DNA from: Cyclobacteriaceae bacterium
Lineage (GTDB): Bacteria; Bacteroidota; Bacteroidia; Cytophagales; Cyclobacteriaceae
Direction: 5' to 3'
Assembly (NCBI GenBank): GCA_028285685.1
Contig: JANQOR010000017.1
Coordinates: 1 to 64,000, forward strand
Length of the DNA: 64,000 nt
Below are positions 24,549 through 33,805 of this stretch, in pieces; within the stretch, counting starts at the first letter, position 1; each line of letters opens with the position of its first letter. A model generated the notes under the pieces. That model searched no databases and was not told the origin of the DNA. It saw only the letters and a list, made by a program, of their open reading frames with translations. Position numbers and translations under genes: made by a program.

Positions 24549-26112
24549 TTCATTCTTTCGAAGGATCATATCTCAACTATTATATATAGTCATTCTTAGT
24601 TCTTCTGTAGCCCAAGAGGATTGCAAATACTCCTTTAGTGCAGATTTTGAGATATCACCAATTCGAACATACAATAGTTCTATTGCAATCATTGCAACTG
24701 AAGGTTCCAAACATGGAACCGCTTACCTCATAGATGGCAGAGGATATTTTATAACGGCTTACCATGTAATAAAGGATTTTCAACAAGGTCTTAAAATACT
24801 CGGTCACATACCTCAACTATCTAGTTTCCATGATCGTCTCGAGTTTGAGGTTGTAGAGTTTCTCGAAGATAGATTTATAGACCTAGCCTTGCTCAAAGTG
24901 ATAGATAATGATTGGAAAAAGGTTTCAGAATATACGACCCCGTTGGATCCCGAATTTGGTGAAGTGAACACTGACGAATGGGCGACTTGTTTAGGGTATC
25001 CGGGCAGTAGTACCTCATCCATTAACAAGTTTGATGGCACGCTAGTAAGCGAAAGACGCTTTAACACGTTGCAATTTCAAATGTCTACCTACACAGGAAA
25101 TAGTGGTGGTCCTTTAGTTAACAAAAAAGGTCGTTTTCTGGGAACTTTGGTTGAATATGATTCATACAACCAAAATTATGGATACTTCTCGTTGATGGAA
25201 AATCACAAAAAACTTTTCGATCATATTCCCATTAATGCCAAAATCAATGATCTGGAAAAACAAATACTCCGGGGAAACTTAGCGGAAAAAGATCTTCAGG
25301 TGTTCTTAAGAGAGGGAATAAATGCTTACTCACTAAGCAATCTGGAAATGTATTTGTGGGGTAGGAAGATAGCACAAAAACCATACATCAAGCTCCCAGA
25401 AATTTGGAATTGTGTCATGCAAGCTTTTTCAATCCGAATCCCGAATGCAAATTTTCTAAAAGAGCTATATCATATATCAACAATTGATGATGTTGCGAGA
25501 GATTTAATTAACACATCATGGACGGCAAAACTCGCTGGTGAAGAACAGAGAACCATTGATGACTTTTTAAAAATGGCACTCGAGGAAAAAATTGCGTGGT
25601 ATTTTAAAGACCGAAATCTAAAGTTTGATTCAGTTCTGACACCGAAATACTTTCTTAACAACAAAGTTGATGACCTGTTTGATAGTGTTCGGATCAAATC
25701 TGTTGAAAAAGGATACGGGAAACGTTATGTCTCAAACCTAATGAAGGATTATGCACTAAACCTTCTCAACACAGCAAAGAAATCACAAGATTTCAACGCG
25801 GCTACTACCCGAACGCAGTTTATAAAAGCAGCAATTGCCTTTAACTGGGCTGCAAAAATCTATGAACCTTTTAGGGCACGGATATATGGCAACTACATCG
25901 GTGAGTGTCTTTTCAAACTTGGGGAGTTTTCCATAGCAGCCGAAGTATACGCCAGTGCTTGGAATTCAGGCTTCAATCCGAGCTTTGTGCTGAGCAGTTA
26001 CAAATTTATGAGCAACCTGTCAAATAGTAGTACGACGATAGAACAAGCACCCAAGATCAACGGATCGAAGCTAGATGAACAATTATCAACTCTAGACGTC
26101 GTTATGAATTGA
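24538..26112 (+). CDS. Secreted trypsin-like serine protease with helical C-terminal region
   Basis: A 524-residue protein. A signal peptide (RRIISQLLYIVILSSSVAQ) precedes a chymotrypsin-fold protease domain (about 40-235) with the catalytic triad H76 (ITAYHVIKDF), D115 (RFIDLALLKV) and S189 (YTGNSGGPLVN). There is no PDZ domain. The C-terminal 280 residues are helical and end with TPR-like helices (YGNYIGECLFKLGEFSIAAEVY). ATG 24538 lies inside the end of the Trypco2-like gene, so the two are translationally coupled. Cleavage of a periplasmic target, with the Trypco2 protein as regulator or adaptor, is inferred. Confidence 0.85.
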   Translation: MKIDSFFRRIISQLLYIVILSSSVAQEDCKYSFSADFEISPIRTYNSSIAIIATEGSKHGTAYLIDGRGYFITAYHVIKDFQQGLKILGHIPQLSSFHDRLEFEVVEFLEDRFIDLALLKVIDNDWKKVSEYTTPLDPEFGEVNTDEWATCLGYPGSSTSSINKFDGTLVSERRFNTLQFQMSTYTGNSGGPLVNKKGRFLGTLVEYDSYNQNYGYFSLMENHKKLFDHIPINAKINDLEKQILRGNLAEKDLQVFLREGINAYSLSNLEMYLWGRKIAQKPYIKLPEIWNCVMQAFSIRIPNANFLKELYHISTIDDVARDLINTSWTAKLAGEEQRTIDDFLKMALEEKIAWYFKDRNLKFDSVLTPKYFLNNKVDDLFDSVRIKSVEKGYGKRYVSNLMKDYALNLLNTAKKSQDFNAATTRTQFIKAAIAFNWAAKIYEPFRARIYGNYIGECLFKLGEFSIAAEVYASAWNSGFNPSFVLSSYKFMSNLSNSSTTIEQAPKINGSKLDEQLSTLDVVMN

Positions 26113-26127
26113 AATTAGGTTCTAGAA

Positions 26128-26865
26128 CTAGCTCTTCCTTCCATAAAAACAAACCAATATATCATCTAGCATGGGTTTCCAGTTTCTCCAATTGTGTCCT
26201 TCACGTACTTCCAAATAGGTGAATTCATAACCTTTTTCCACTAGGATACTTTTAAACCTTCTGGTAGCAGTAGCTTTGTCATTAACTGCACCGGTACTTA
26301 GAAAAATGTTGATTGGCAATTTCGGTGAATCCCGGAAGTCATCGTAGATGCTTGGACATGGGTGCGGTGCTGGCGACTGTATACCGATGTGATGAAATGT
26401 ATCATGAGCTTGAATAGCAAAATACATCGCATTCAATCCTCCAAATGACAGGCCAAGTATCCCCCTACCCTTTGCAGTAGTAATCGTTTTAAATCGCCCG
26501 TCTATTTCGGAAATCAACTCTTCCTTGTAGAATCTAACGTAATTTGGATTGCAAAGGAATTGGCTATTTCTTCTATTACGGGAAGGGTTGTCCGGGTCGA
26601 CTGCTGAAACCATCACAATAATATGGGGATTCGCCTCCCCTGCTTTCACCAGGGACTTTGAAGTACTCACAATCCCATTTTTCTTGTAACCATCACCATC
26701 AGTCATATACAATACGGGTAGAGGTTCGTTAACATTGTCAGGAACATAGACCCAGTACTTCAAATTGTATCCAAGTACTTTACTTTCGATTATGAACTCG
26801 TCGACTGCGAACAGTTCAGTGGATCCAGTAAAAAAAAGAAGAAGCGAAAATAGCTTTTTCGTCAT
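26128..26865 (-). CDS. Exported esterase (alpha/beta hydrolase, esterase D-like)
   Basis: A protein of about 245 residues with a signal peptide (KKLFSLLLFFTGSTELFA). The fold signature includes PVLYMTDGDGYKKNG, the nucleophile motif GLSFGGLNAM and a late histidine in REGHNWRNWKP, as in the esterase D/enterochelin esterase group. Substrates in that group include siderophore esters, acyl-glutathione and carbohydrate esters. No siderophore genes are near. ATG 26865 and ATG 26877 are both possible. It is on the same strand as the unknown lipoprotein/membrane pair and 92 bp downstream of it. Confidence 0.83.
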   Translation of the reverse strand: MTKKLFSLLLFFTGSTELFAVDEFIIESKVLGYNLKYWVYVPDNVNEPLPVLYMTDGDGYKKNGIVSTSKSLVKAGEANPHIIVMVSAVDPDNPSRNRRNSQFLCNPNYVRFYKEELISEIDGRFKTITTAKGRGILGLSFGGLNAMYFAIQAHDTFHHIGIQSPAPHPCPSIYDDFRDSPKLPINIFLSTGAVNDKATATRRFKSILVEKGYEFTYLEVREGHNWRNWKPMLDDILVCFYGRKS

Positions 26866-26957
26866 GCCAAAGAGCATTTCAATTGGTCAACGTAGAAACT
26901 GGTCGCGTCGTTTAACTCTTTTAAATGAAAATGTTTGGGTCGCTTGCGTAACTCAAT

Positions 26958-27554
26958 TTATTTCTCTCTACTAGGAATGGTTGTATCCTCAAGTTTGCCA
27001 AATTTGTTCATCACCATCAAATAAGCTCTGTAATACTTATCCAGGTTTTCCCGCCTTTCTCTTTGCAAATCATAACGCCGAAATTGAATTATCTGTTTTT
27101 TCAGGTCGAAAATGCCGCTGGCAATGCTTTCATTTAGTGTGGTTAGCAAATTCGGGAGTCGAATATTTAAAGTAGTATCCATCAACCTTCGTAGCTTATC
27201 AGTTCTTGTAACCGTTCCGCTATCTGATTCATTGAGCGCTTTGAACTCTTGTTGGCTATGAATGGAGCTGGAAAATGATTTGCTGACCAGTAATCTGGAG
27301 AAATCATCTTCGCTTAACCGATCCAGATACCTAACAAGAGATGTTTCGCGAAATTGCCTAAGTAATGCCTGATTTTTCTTATTGTGTTTAAGCGAAATAC
27401 TATCGAGTTTGTAAAAGTTTTCTATCAATTCAGCGTTCGTTTCTCTTGGTATAAAGCATGAATCAATTTTCTGAATGAGTCGCAGCGTCTCTTTCCTCTT
27501 CTGACAACAAGACCAATGGCCTAATAAAACCAAAAGCAAGACAAGAATTCTCAT
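26958..27554 (-). CDS. Small helical lipoprotein-like protein of unknown function
   Basis: A 198-residue protein with a hydrophobic N-terminus and cysteines in a lipobox-like context (GHWSCCQ, about 14-18). The mature part is helical and charged, with repeated leucine-rich segments. No family was recognised. Its start overlaps the stop of the large membrane protein by 4 bp (ATGA), so the two are translationally coupled and probably interact. Confidence 0.65.
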   Translation of the reverse strand: MRILVLLLVLLGHWSCCQKRKETLRLIQKIDSCFIPRETNAELIENFYKLDSISLKHNKKNQALLRQFRETSLVRYLDRLSEDDFSRLLVSKSFSSSIHSQQEFKALNESDSGTVTRTDKLRRLMDTTLNIRLPNLLTTLNESIASGIFDLKKQIIQFRRYDLQRERRENLDKYYRAYLMVMNKFGKLEDTTIPSREK

Positions 27555-29845
27555 AGGTCTTTTCTTAGTTGTTCTAGCTTCTCAAGCACAGCAGTATCCG
27601 AATCGATGATTTTCAAATTCCCATTCAATCGCTGCAGGATATCTTCATTACTTTGCAACAGCTTTTCATTAGAGCCCTGCAGCTCCAAGATCAGTTGATC
27701 AACATTATTGTCTGACGACGGGATTGAATAGCGCTGTTGAACGGACCGAACGGCGCCCTCATCTCCCAAAAGCTTCGCAAAAGATGAAACATCGTACCAA
27801 TTGTTTAGATCCATCATCCAATAAGGTTTTTCCGGATTGATGTTTTCCGCCTTGATAGGTCGGGCAATGTGCACTGTGATCACCAACAAAACGACCACAG
27901 CAATATTTAAAAAGCCACCGGGGAGTTCATCAGGAGCTTCCTTCTCTTGAGGCTGCTGTGTGGGTTTACTGTCTTTATGAATCCAATACAAAAGTCCTAA
28001 TACACTTAAGCTAAAAAATAACAAGAAGAGTCCAGGACGTTGAGAATCCAACAAATACGCTTTGAATATAATTTGTGCACGTTTATATCGCTCCAGATAA
28101 TGCTTGCTCTTAATGGAGACTATCTCATCAAAAAGAGGATGACTGACTTCTGTTTCATCCTTTACCTCACCCCATAGTTTATCGTAAAATGCGTTCCTGA
28201 GCGTGGAGTCACCTTTCCTGTCCATGATTGACCTAAACTCAACCATACTGTACAATTCTTTGTCAATCTCTTGCTCTATTTTAAGTGCGTTTGTATTAAG
28301 ATGGGGTAATTCAAATCCCCTAAGCAGATGATACTCCTCCGACAATCTTGAGATCAACTCTGCCCTTTCAAAAGCATTCTTGTAGGATGACAGCGTTCCG
28401 GCATAATAGTTAATGGGATGGAAATAGTCGCTGAAATTCTCCTTAAGCAGTGAGGCTTCGTAAAAATGTTGCACAAGGGTATCTTCAATGTAGCTATATT
28501 CTTCATTGTAGAAGTTTGTTATCTGCTCTTGGGAGTTTAAATCCCTGAAGAACTCGTCGCTGTTTACCTCGACATATTTTTTGAAAAAGTAGTCTCGAAC
28601 ACTTATTCCATCTATCGATTCAAGGACATTGATCAAGTTAATCTCGGGGTGGATCGTTGTTGAGTCAAAATCCAGCATGGAGGTTAAACTGGCATCAGCT
28701 GTGCGGTCGTTTTTGAAGGCGGCCAAATATCGATTCTTATCCCTAATAAAAGATGCCATTTTCAATTGATCTATCCCTGGACCATAAAGATCCCGAAGTT
28801 GTGATCCCTTGACGGAATCCACCATAAACAAGAATGGAACTATTTTTTTGGTGCTAATTTCCTTATGAGCAGCAAACCTGGATTTAATGTATGACCGGTT
28901 TGTCTTGTAGAGAATATCATCCATTACTCCAATCTGAAGCCCGATTAATACTGTGGAAAAGCAAATAGTGCCTATAACAATGCTAGAAATATTTTTAAAA
29001 GACTTACCCCAGGTAAAAGGAGCCGCTAGCAGCATCAGTGTCAGAATTATGATCGCCAGAAAACCGATGCTAAGCGATTCTCGAATGACGGTAACAGAAA
29101 CAAGAGGAAAATTTATTAGAAAGAAAAAAATAACCAGCACGCTGACGCAAAAGTGTTTGTAGCCCATCATCTTCTTCTCATTTATTCGTTCCTTTCTTTC
29201 GTTAACAATTCTTTGATTAAAATATCCGTACAGACCAACAACTGTATAAAGGAGGAAAAAGGCTAAGATCCAAAAGCCAATATTTGATTTATAAATCATC
29301 CAGGGCTTGACAAAACATGCAAACACCACTCCTAATACGTATTGCAAGGAAAAAACCAGGAAGTTAGCCTTAACAAAATCCGGATCTACTTTCCAACCCC
29401 TCTGACCAGCTTTCCAGGAAAACGAAAAATAGAGAAATTGAGCAATGGAGAGGAAACAGTAGTAGAACAAAATAATGTAAGTCGCGAACCTGAATCGAGT
29501 ATAGAAAAATTCGTCACCTATGAACAGCGCAATCGGAAGCAGGTTGAGTCCAATGGAGGCCAGAACAATCACATTGTAGTAGGGTTTTTCGGTCCAGCTT
29601 TTACCAATAAGATACTTAACGTATAACCTATTTCCTCTCAGCCACCAATACACAATAAATGCATAAACAGGAACTACAAAAAATACAATAGAAAACACAC
29701 GTAGGGAACGAAAACTGCCTAAATCGACCGTTCCGCTTAATGCTTCCATGATGTTTGGTACCAGTGTTGAAAATCCTCCCCAACCAATTATAAGGCCAAG
29801 GAAAGTTTGACTGAACGTTTCAGTAAGTGCTTCTTTTTGGTTCAT
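27551..29845 (-). CDS. Large polytopic membrane protein of unknown function
   Basis: A 764-residue protein from ATG 29845; the TTG at 29923 only lengthens the N-terminus. About nine hydrophobic segments lie in the first 330 residues. A soluble helical region spans about 335-600, two more transmembrane segments follow at about 605-625 and 650-670, and a leucine-rich probable coiled coil lies in the last 60 residues. No catalytic motif or transporter signature was recognised. Translational coupling to a small lipoprotein suggests an envelope complex. A 19-bp motif shared with the subtilase operon lies about 150 bp upstream of the start. Confidence 0.72.
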   Translation of the reverse strand: MNQKEALTETFSQTFLGLIIGWGGFSTLVPNIMEALSGTVDLGSFRSLRVFSIVFFVVPVYAFIVYWWLRGNRLYVKYLIGKSWTEKPYYNVIVLASIGLNLLPIALFIGDEFFYTRFRFATYIILFYYCFLSIAQFLYFSFSWKAGQRGWKVDPDFVKANFLVFSLQYVLGVVFACFVKPWMIYKSNIGFWILAFFLLYTVVGLYGYFNQRIVNERKERINEKKMMGYKHFCVSVLVIFFFLINFPLVSVTVIRESLSIGFLAIIILTLMLLAAPFTWGKSFKNISSIVIGTICFSTVLIGLQIGVMDDILYKTNRSYIKSRFAAHKEISTKKIVPFLFMVDSVKGSQLRDLYGPGIDQLKMASFIRDKNRYLAAFKNDRTADASLTSMLDFDSTTIHPEINLINVLESIDGISVRDYFFKKYVEVNSDEFFRDLNSQEQITNFYNEEYSYIEDTLVQHFYEASLLKENFSDYFHPINYYAGTLSSYKNAFERAELISRLSEEYHLLRGFELPHLNTNALKIEQEIDKELYSMVEFRSIMDRKGDSTLRNAFYDKLWGEVKDETEVSHPLFDEIVSIKSKHYLERYKRAQIIFKAYLLDSQRPGLFLLFFSLSVLGLLYWIHKDSKPTQQPQEKEAPDELPGGFLNIAVVVLLVITVHIARPIKAENINPEKPYWMMDLNNWYDVSSFAKLLGDEGAVRSVQQRYSIPSSDNNVDQLILELQGSNEKLLQSNEDILQRLNGNLKIIDSDTAVLEKLEQLRKDL

Positions 29846-30152
29846 AGGTGGTGAATTAGGCGTTGCCAAAAACGAAGATTGGATAAGGTAGGTAATATTT
29901 CTGCCGAGTTCAAGAAAAGTCAAATTTTTTCACTTGACGGTATAACAATATGAAGAATATTTGGTATTTGAAGAGAAAGTGGTTCAAACAGTTATTTGCA
30001 TAATACAATTTACATGGAGATTCAGACTGCATGTCTGAACAAGGTATCAGTTCAAGATTTTACCTCATATTGGTCCAGGCGATAGCTGAGAAATAGAGCA
30101 GAAATATCTTTTGTATTTTTAATACTGACATGTATGGTCCCAAACAAGCATA
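29846..30152. other. Divergent intergenic region (307 bp)
   Basis: No gene was seen. It holds TTGCATAATACAATTTACA at 29996-30014, which is 18/19 identical to a site at 37644-37662 upstream of the subtilase operon. The region must contain the promoters of the minus-strand membrane protein gene and the plus-strand UPF0173 gene. Confidence 0.5.
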
Positions 30153-30830
30153 ATGAATATACAATACCTCTCCCATAGCTGTTTTCAAATTGAATCCAAA
30201 GGAATGAAACTTCTTACGGATCCTTTTTTAAGTGAAAACCCGAAAGCCAAGACCTTGCCGGATCAGCTCGATCCAGATCTAATTGCAATAAGTCATGGTC
30301 ATTTTGACCATGTGCTAGATGCGGAGAGTATTGCGAAGCGAACACAATGTGATCTTGTTGCCATGGTCGAAGTAGCAGAATGGTTCAAAAAAAAAGGCAT
30401 TAAGCACACACATGGGTTGAATTTTGGTGGAACCTTCCAATCAAGAGTCTTTACCTTGAAATATGTCCAAGCGCATCATAGCAGTAGTATGCCTGACGGT
30501 TCATATGGTGGAAGTCCAGGGAGTTTTTTTATAGACGACGAAGATACTAAAGTGTTTTTTGCCGGCGATACCTCCTTACACTATGATTTGAAGATGTTCG
30601 GTGAAGTCTATAGGCCAGACCATGCTATTCTTCCAATCGGTGGAACATTTACCATGGACGTTGATGATGCAGTAATCGCTGCGGAGTTTTTAGGGACCAA
30701 GAAGGTAATTGGGTGTCACTATGATACCATGCCGATTCTCCAGATTGATCACAGTCACGCTCGCGAAATGTTTGCTAAAAGAGGGCTTGAGCTTGTCTTG
30801 CTTGAGGTTGGTCAGTCGGTTACTCTGTAG
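30153..30830 (+). CDS. UPF0173-family metal-dependent hydrolase (metallo-beta-lactamase fold)
   Basis: A 225-residue cytoplasmic protein. The family signature is complete: YLSHSCFQIE, LTDPFLSENP, the metal motif SHGHFDH, the mid-protein VQAHHSS, FAGDTSLHYDL and GCHYDTMP. The substrate of UPF0173 proteins is not established; they belong to the same superfamily as ribonuclease Z and lactonases. It lies 33 bp upstream of a membrane AraC regulator on the same strand, so the two may be co-transcribed. Confidence 0.9.
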   Translation: MNIQYLSHSCFQIESKGMKLLTDPFLSENPKAKTLPDQLDPDLIAISHGHFDHVLDAESIAKRTQCDLVAMVEVAEWFKKKGIKHTHGLNFGGTFQSRVFTLKYVQAHHSSSMPDGSYGGSPGSFFIDDEDTKVFFAGDTSLHYDLKMFGEVYRPDHAILPIGGTFTMDVDDAVIAAEFLGTKKVIGCHYDTMPILQIDHSHAREMFAKRGLELVLLEVGQSVTL

Positions 30831-30863
30831 ATTTACACCAAAGGTCAACCAATAAAGGCAGGT

Positions 30864-32003
30864 ATGAATCTCGATCTCTGGTCTATCATCATCATCGTCT
30901 TCGTTTTTCACGGGCTTTTCCTTCTGTCTTCAATTCTATTTACAAATACAAGACGTGAAAGAAAAGAGAATCTGTATCTGTCTTTTCTTATCATCAGTTT
31001 GATCTGGTTTATGTCCGAATTTCTCCTAATAAGAAACAGAGTAGACCTGGGGTTTGACTTTTTCTATGGGACAAGGTATGGATCCTGGTTTCTTTTTGGC
31101 CCGCTTAGCTTTTTCTACTTTAAGTCAATCACAAATTCCAATTGGAAAATCAAGGGATTGGATTTCCTACATTTCATGCCGTTTGCGGTGTTTACGATCC
31201 TTATCCCTGCAATTTTTGGAAATATTTTAAACCACCGACAAGTAGATTATGGAATGCTCTCGGTGTTTGACCATCGTGAAAAGATCATCACCCCTATTCA
31301 ATACGTCTACTCCTTCGTCTTTATTGGACAGTTCGTTCATATGGGTTACTACTTTGGGAGGAATTTAGGTCAGGTTAAAAAGTACACAGCTGAACTAAGC
31401 GAGCAATACTCCAATATAAATGGAAATGTGAAATGGTTAAAGATTTTTAATGTTTCATTTCTGATCATCTTGTTCTTTGTTGCGGCATTTCTTTATCTGC
31501 TGCTCATCACGGACATTTATCGCAGATATCTTGACTATATTTATGTGTTCCCGATCGGAGCACTTTTTTACCTCATTAGCTACTACCTTATCAATACAGA
31601 GTGGAAACCAACGATCAAATCCAACGCGGTTAAGTATGCAAAAAGCTCGCTCAATCCTGATAATATTTCCCTCTATGTTGAAAGACTCAATCAGCTGATG
31701 GTGGATGAAAAAGTATATTTGGATAAGGAGTTAAGATTGACGGACCTGGCTGAGAAGATGAAATTGAATGCTCATCATTTGTCTCAGCTAATCAATCAGA
31801 ATTACCACCAATCCTTTTTTGATTTTATCAACAAATACCGGATTGAAGAGGCTAAAGAAATGATCGAAGTTAACCCTGAATATACTCTTTTGCAGGTTGC
31901 ATTCGACTCGGGTTTTAACAATAAGACTTCCTTTGTAAATGCCTTCAAGAAGTTCGAAAAAACTACTCCATCGGCGTTCAGAGTGGCTAAAGTCTATGCC
32001 TGA
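30864..32003 (+). CDS. Membrane-anchored AraC-family regulator 2
   Basis: A 379-residue protein. Seven or so hydrophobic segments fill residues 1-240. The AraC DNA-binding domain is at about 275-379 (LRLTDLAEKMKLNAHHLSQLIN, FFDFINKYRIEEAK, QVAFDSGFNNKTSFVNAFKK). It has the same architecture as the regulator at 17367. The two YceI genes follow after 96 bp, and the perfect palindrome CAATCCTTATAAGGATTG lies between, so these genes may be its targets. Confidence 0.87.
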   Translation: MNLDLWSIIIIVFVFHGLFLLSSILFTNTRRERKENLYLSFLIISLIWFMSEFLLIRNRVDLGFDFFYGTRYGSWFLFGPLSFFYFKSITNSNWKIKGLDFLHFMPFAVFTILIPAIFGNILNHRQVDYGMLSVFDHREKIITPIQYVYSFVFIGQFVHMGYYFGRNLGQVKKYTAELSEQYSNINGNVKWLKIFNVSFLIILFFVAAFLYLLLITDIYRRYLDYIYVFPIGALFYLISYYLINTEWKPTIKSNAVKYAKSSLNPDNISLYVERLNQLMVDEKVYLDKELRLTDLAEKMKLNAHHLSQLINQNYHQSFFDFINKYRIEEAKEMIEVNPEYTLLQVAFDSGFNNKTSFVNAFKKFEKTTPSAFRVAKVYA

Positions 32004-32022
32004 TTTTTCCCGAAAAAAAGCG

Positions 32023-32040
32023 CAATCCTTATAAGGATTG
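32023..32040. promoter_or_regulatory. 18-bp palindrome between the AraC and YceI genes
   Basis: CAATCCTTATAAGGATTG is perfectly self-complementary. The run of A just upstream (32014-32020) would be a T tract for minus-strand transcription, so a terminator for read-through from the right is possible. On the plus strand no T tract follows, so it is a poor terminator for the AraC gene. An operator for the YceI genes is the other reading. Confidence 0.45.
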
Positions 32041-32099
32041 TCGAGAATGTGATACTGTGCAGCTAGCATTGTCAGCATTTAGCATTTAAAAATCATACA

Positions 32100-32669
32100 A
32101 TGAAAATTAGATTACTATTATTTCTAAGCCCCTTATTGCTGGCAGTAGAAGCAATTTCTCAAAAGTACATTATCGATCCTGGTCATAGCTCGGTCCAAAT
32201 TCGAGTGGAAAGATTCGGCGTAGTAGATGTCGTCGGTCGGTTCAAAGATGTAAGTGGCAACATATCCTACAATGCAGACGATCCATCTAAAACTACGGCT
32301 GAAGCAGTAATTAAGGTGGCAAGCTATGATGCAAACAACGCTGGTGGTGAAGACGCAGTGAAAAGTAAGGCTTTCTTGGACGCGGAAACGTATCCCGAAA
32401 TATCTTTTAAAAGCAAGGGAGCTACCTCGGATATTTTGTCTGGTGATCTGACTATTCATGGAGTGACCAAGGAAGTACAACTACCCTACACAATAAAAGG
32501 GCCCTTGTTGGATCTTCCAACCCGAAAGCAGTCGATCGCGGCTAATGCCTCCATAACCATCAACCGACAAGATTATGATGTTGCATTCGATCGCGCTCTT
32601 CCGAATGGTATCAAAATCGTAGGGAATGATGTTGAAATCACATTGACCATTCTTGCAATAGCCGAGTAA
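32100..32669 (+). CDS. YceI-family periplasmic protein 1
   Basis: A 189-residue protein with a signal peptide (RLLLFLSPLLLAVEAISQ) and a complete YceI lipocalin-like barrel: YIIDPGHSSVQIRVE, VVGRFKDVSGNI, DAETYPEISFKSK and LTIHGVTKEVQLP. YceI proteins bind isoprenoid or other lipid molecules. It begins a two-gene YceI pair downstream of a membrane AraC regulator. No cytochrome b561 gene, a common partner, is adjacent. Confidence 0.9.
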   Translation: MKIRLLLFLSPLLLAVEAISQKYIIDPGHSSVQIRVERFGVVDVVGRFKDVSGNISYNADDPSKTTAEAVIKVASYDANNAGGEDAVKSKAFLDAETYPEISFKSKGATSDILSGDLTIHGVTKEVQLPYTIKGPLLDLPTRKQSIAANASITINRQDYDVAFDRALPNGIKIVGNDVEITLTILAIAE

Positions 32670-32677
32670 TAAAATAC

Positions 32678-33220
32678 TTGTTGACCATATTGTTGCTGGC
32701 ATTGCAGATCCCTTTATGCAAAGCTCAAGTCAGAACTTTCGAGATCGATCCCGGAAGTTCTGATATTTCTTTTGAAGTCACTCATCTTGGATTCCTAACA
32801 GTTGAAGGTTCCTTCTTGGAGTTCTCTGGAAAATGTATTTCGAATGGAGATTCCCTCCTTTCCCTCGAAGGCAAGATCAAGGTAATTAGTATAAACACCA
32901 ACGATGAGGCTCGCGATGCTTCCTTAAAAAGTGAAGGCTATCTCGACATTGAGAATTTCCCACTTATCACTTTTAGTTCAACCGAGATAACCGACAGCGC
33001 GGAATCCCAACTTGTGACAGGTCAGCTCAAGATCAAGGATCAGGTCCGAGTCTTAAAGATGCCCTTATATTTCAATCTTTCTGAAGATGGAAAAAGTTGC
33101 TCTATTGAAGCAACCACAACCATAAGCAGAGAGGATTTCGAACTAGATTTCGGAGCAATGGATGCATTGGTTGGAGATGAGGTGAGGATGATGATTATGG
33201 TACACGGTAAACTACAATAA
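32678..33220 (+). CDS. YceI-family periplasmic protein 2
   Basis: A 180-residue relative of the preceding protein. It has a short signal peptide (LTILLLALQIPLCKAQ) and the YceI core (FEIDPGSSDISFEVTHLG, VEGSFLEFSGKC, DIENFPLITFSS, LKIKDQVRVLKMP). No ATG fits; TTG 32678, 8 bp after the previous stop, is the best start. Similarity to YceI 1 is moderate, so the duplication is old. An extra cysteine in FSGKC and one in SCSIEA could form a disulfide. Confidence 0.85.
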   Translation: MLTILLLALQIPLCKAQVRTFEIDPGSSDISFEVTHLGFLTVEGSFLEFSGKCISNGDSLLSLEGKIKVISINTNDEARDASLKSEGYLDIENFPLITFSSTEITDSAESQLVTGQLKIKDQVRVLKMPLYFNLSEDGKSCSIEATTTISREDFELDFGAMDALVGDEVRMMIMVHGKLQ

Positions 33221-33282
33221 AATCACACTCCGAAAACGATAGTTGTCCCCCAAAGGGCAGCAATCTGAATCGTATTGGAAGG

Positions 33283-33702
33283 CTAATACTCTTTCGAAAA
33301 CGTCAATTTATATCCTAAGTAGACACCCGCCGGCACAACAATCATCAAACCAATCCACATCCACTTGGGACCAGTCCCTGAGAGATCGGAGACAAAGCCA
33401 GCCCAGACCAAGGAGATCAATTGGATCACAATGATGATTGAAATGCAGATCCCTGCTAGGGACTTAGCAATCTTAGTTGCAATGTATCCACCCACAAAAC
33501 CGGAAGCTCCGGTATAAAACATTTTGCTGGCGAGAATAGCCCAATGATTACGTATACTGAAGTAGTATGCCTGATCAGACGAAAGAACTTCGAAGGACGC
33601 ACCACTTGCAAGTTTAACAATCAGAAACTCGATGGATTCGGTTACTATAGTAATTGCAACCAGTCCAGCAACTACTCCCAAAACTATCTTTAATAAATTC
33701 AT
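33283..33702 (-). CDS. Small four-helix membrane protein
   Basis: A 139-residue protein with four hydrophobic segments (for example IVLGVVAGLVAITIVTE, GGYIATKIAKSLAGICISII and MWIGLMIVVPAGVYLGY). ATG 33702 gives a sensible first helix; the longer frame to 33738 is less likely. No family was named with confidence. It is on the same strand as the histidine kinase upstream (103-bp gap) and may or may not share its transcript. Confidence 0.7.
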   Translation of the reverse strand: MNLLKIVLGVVAGLVAITIVTESIEFLIVKLASGASFEVLSSDQAYYFSIRNHWAILASKMFYTGASGFVGGYIATKIAKSLAGICISIIIVIQLISLVWAGFVSDLSGTGPKWMWIGLMIVVPAGVYLGYKLTFSKEY

Positions 33703-33805
33703 GCTTTTTGAGCTTAATAGTAGTACATATGGGCACAAGACCAGTCACTCAAAAGTATGATTTGGTTCCAGGGGTAAAATATCTGAGCTTCGAAACTGGA
33801 TCTTA

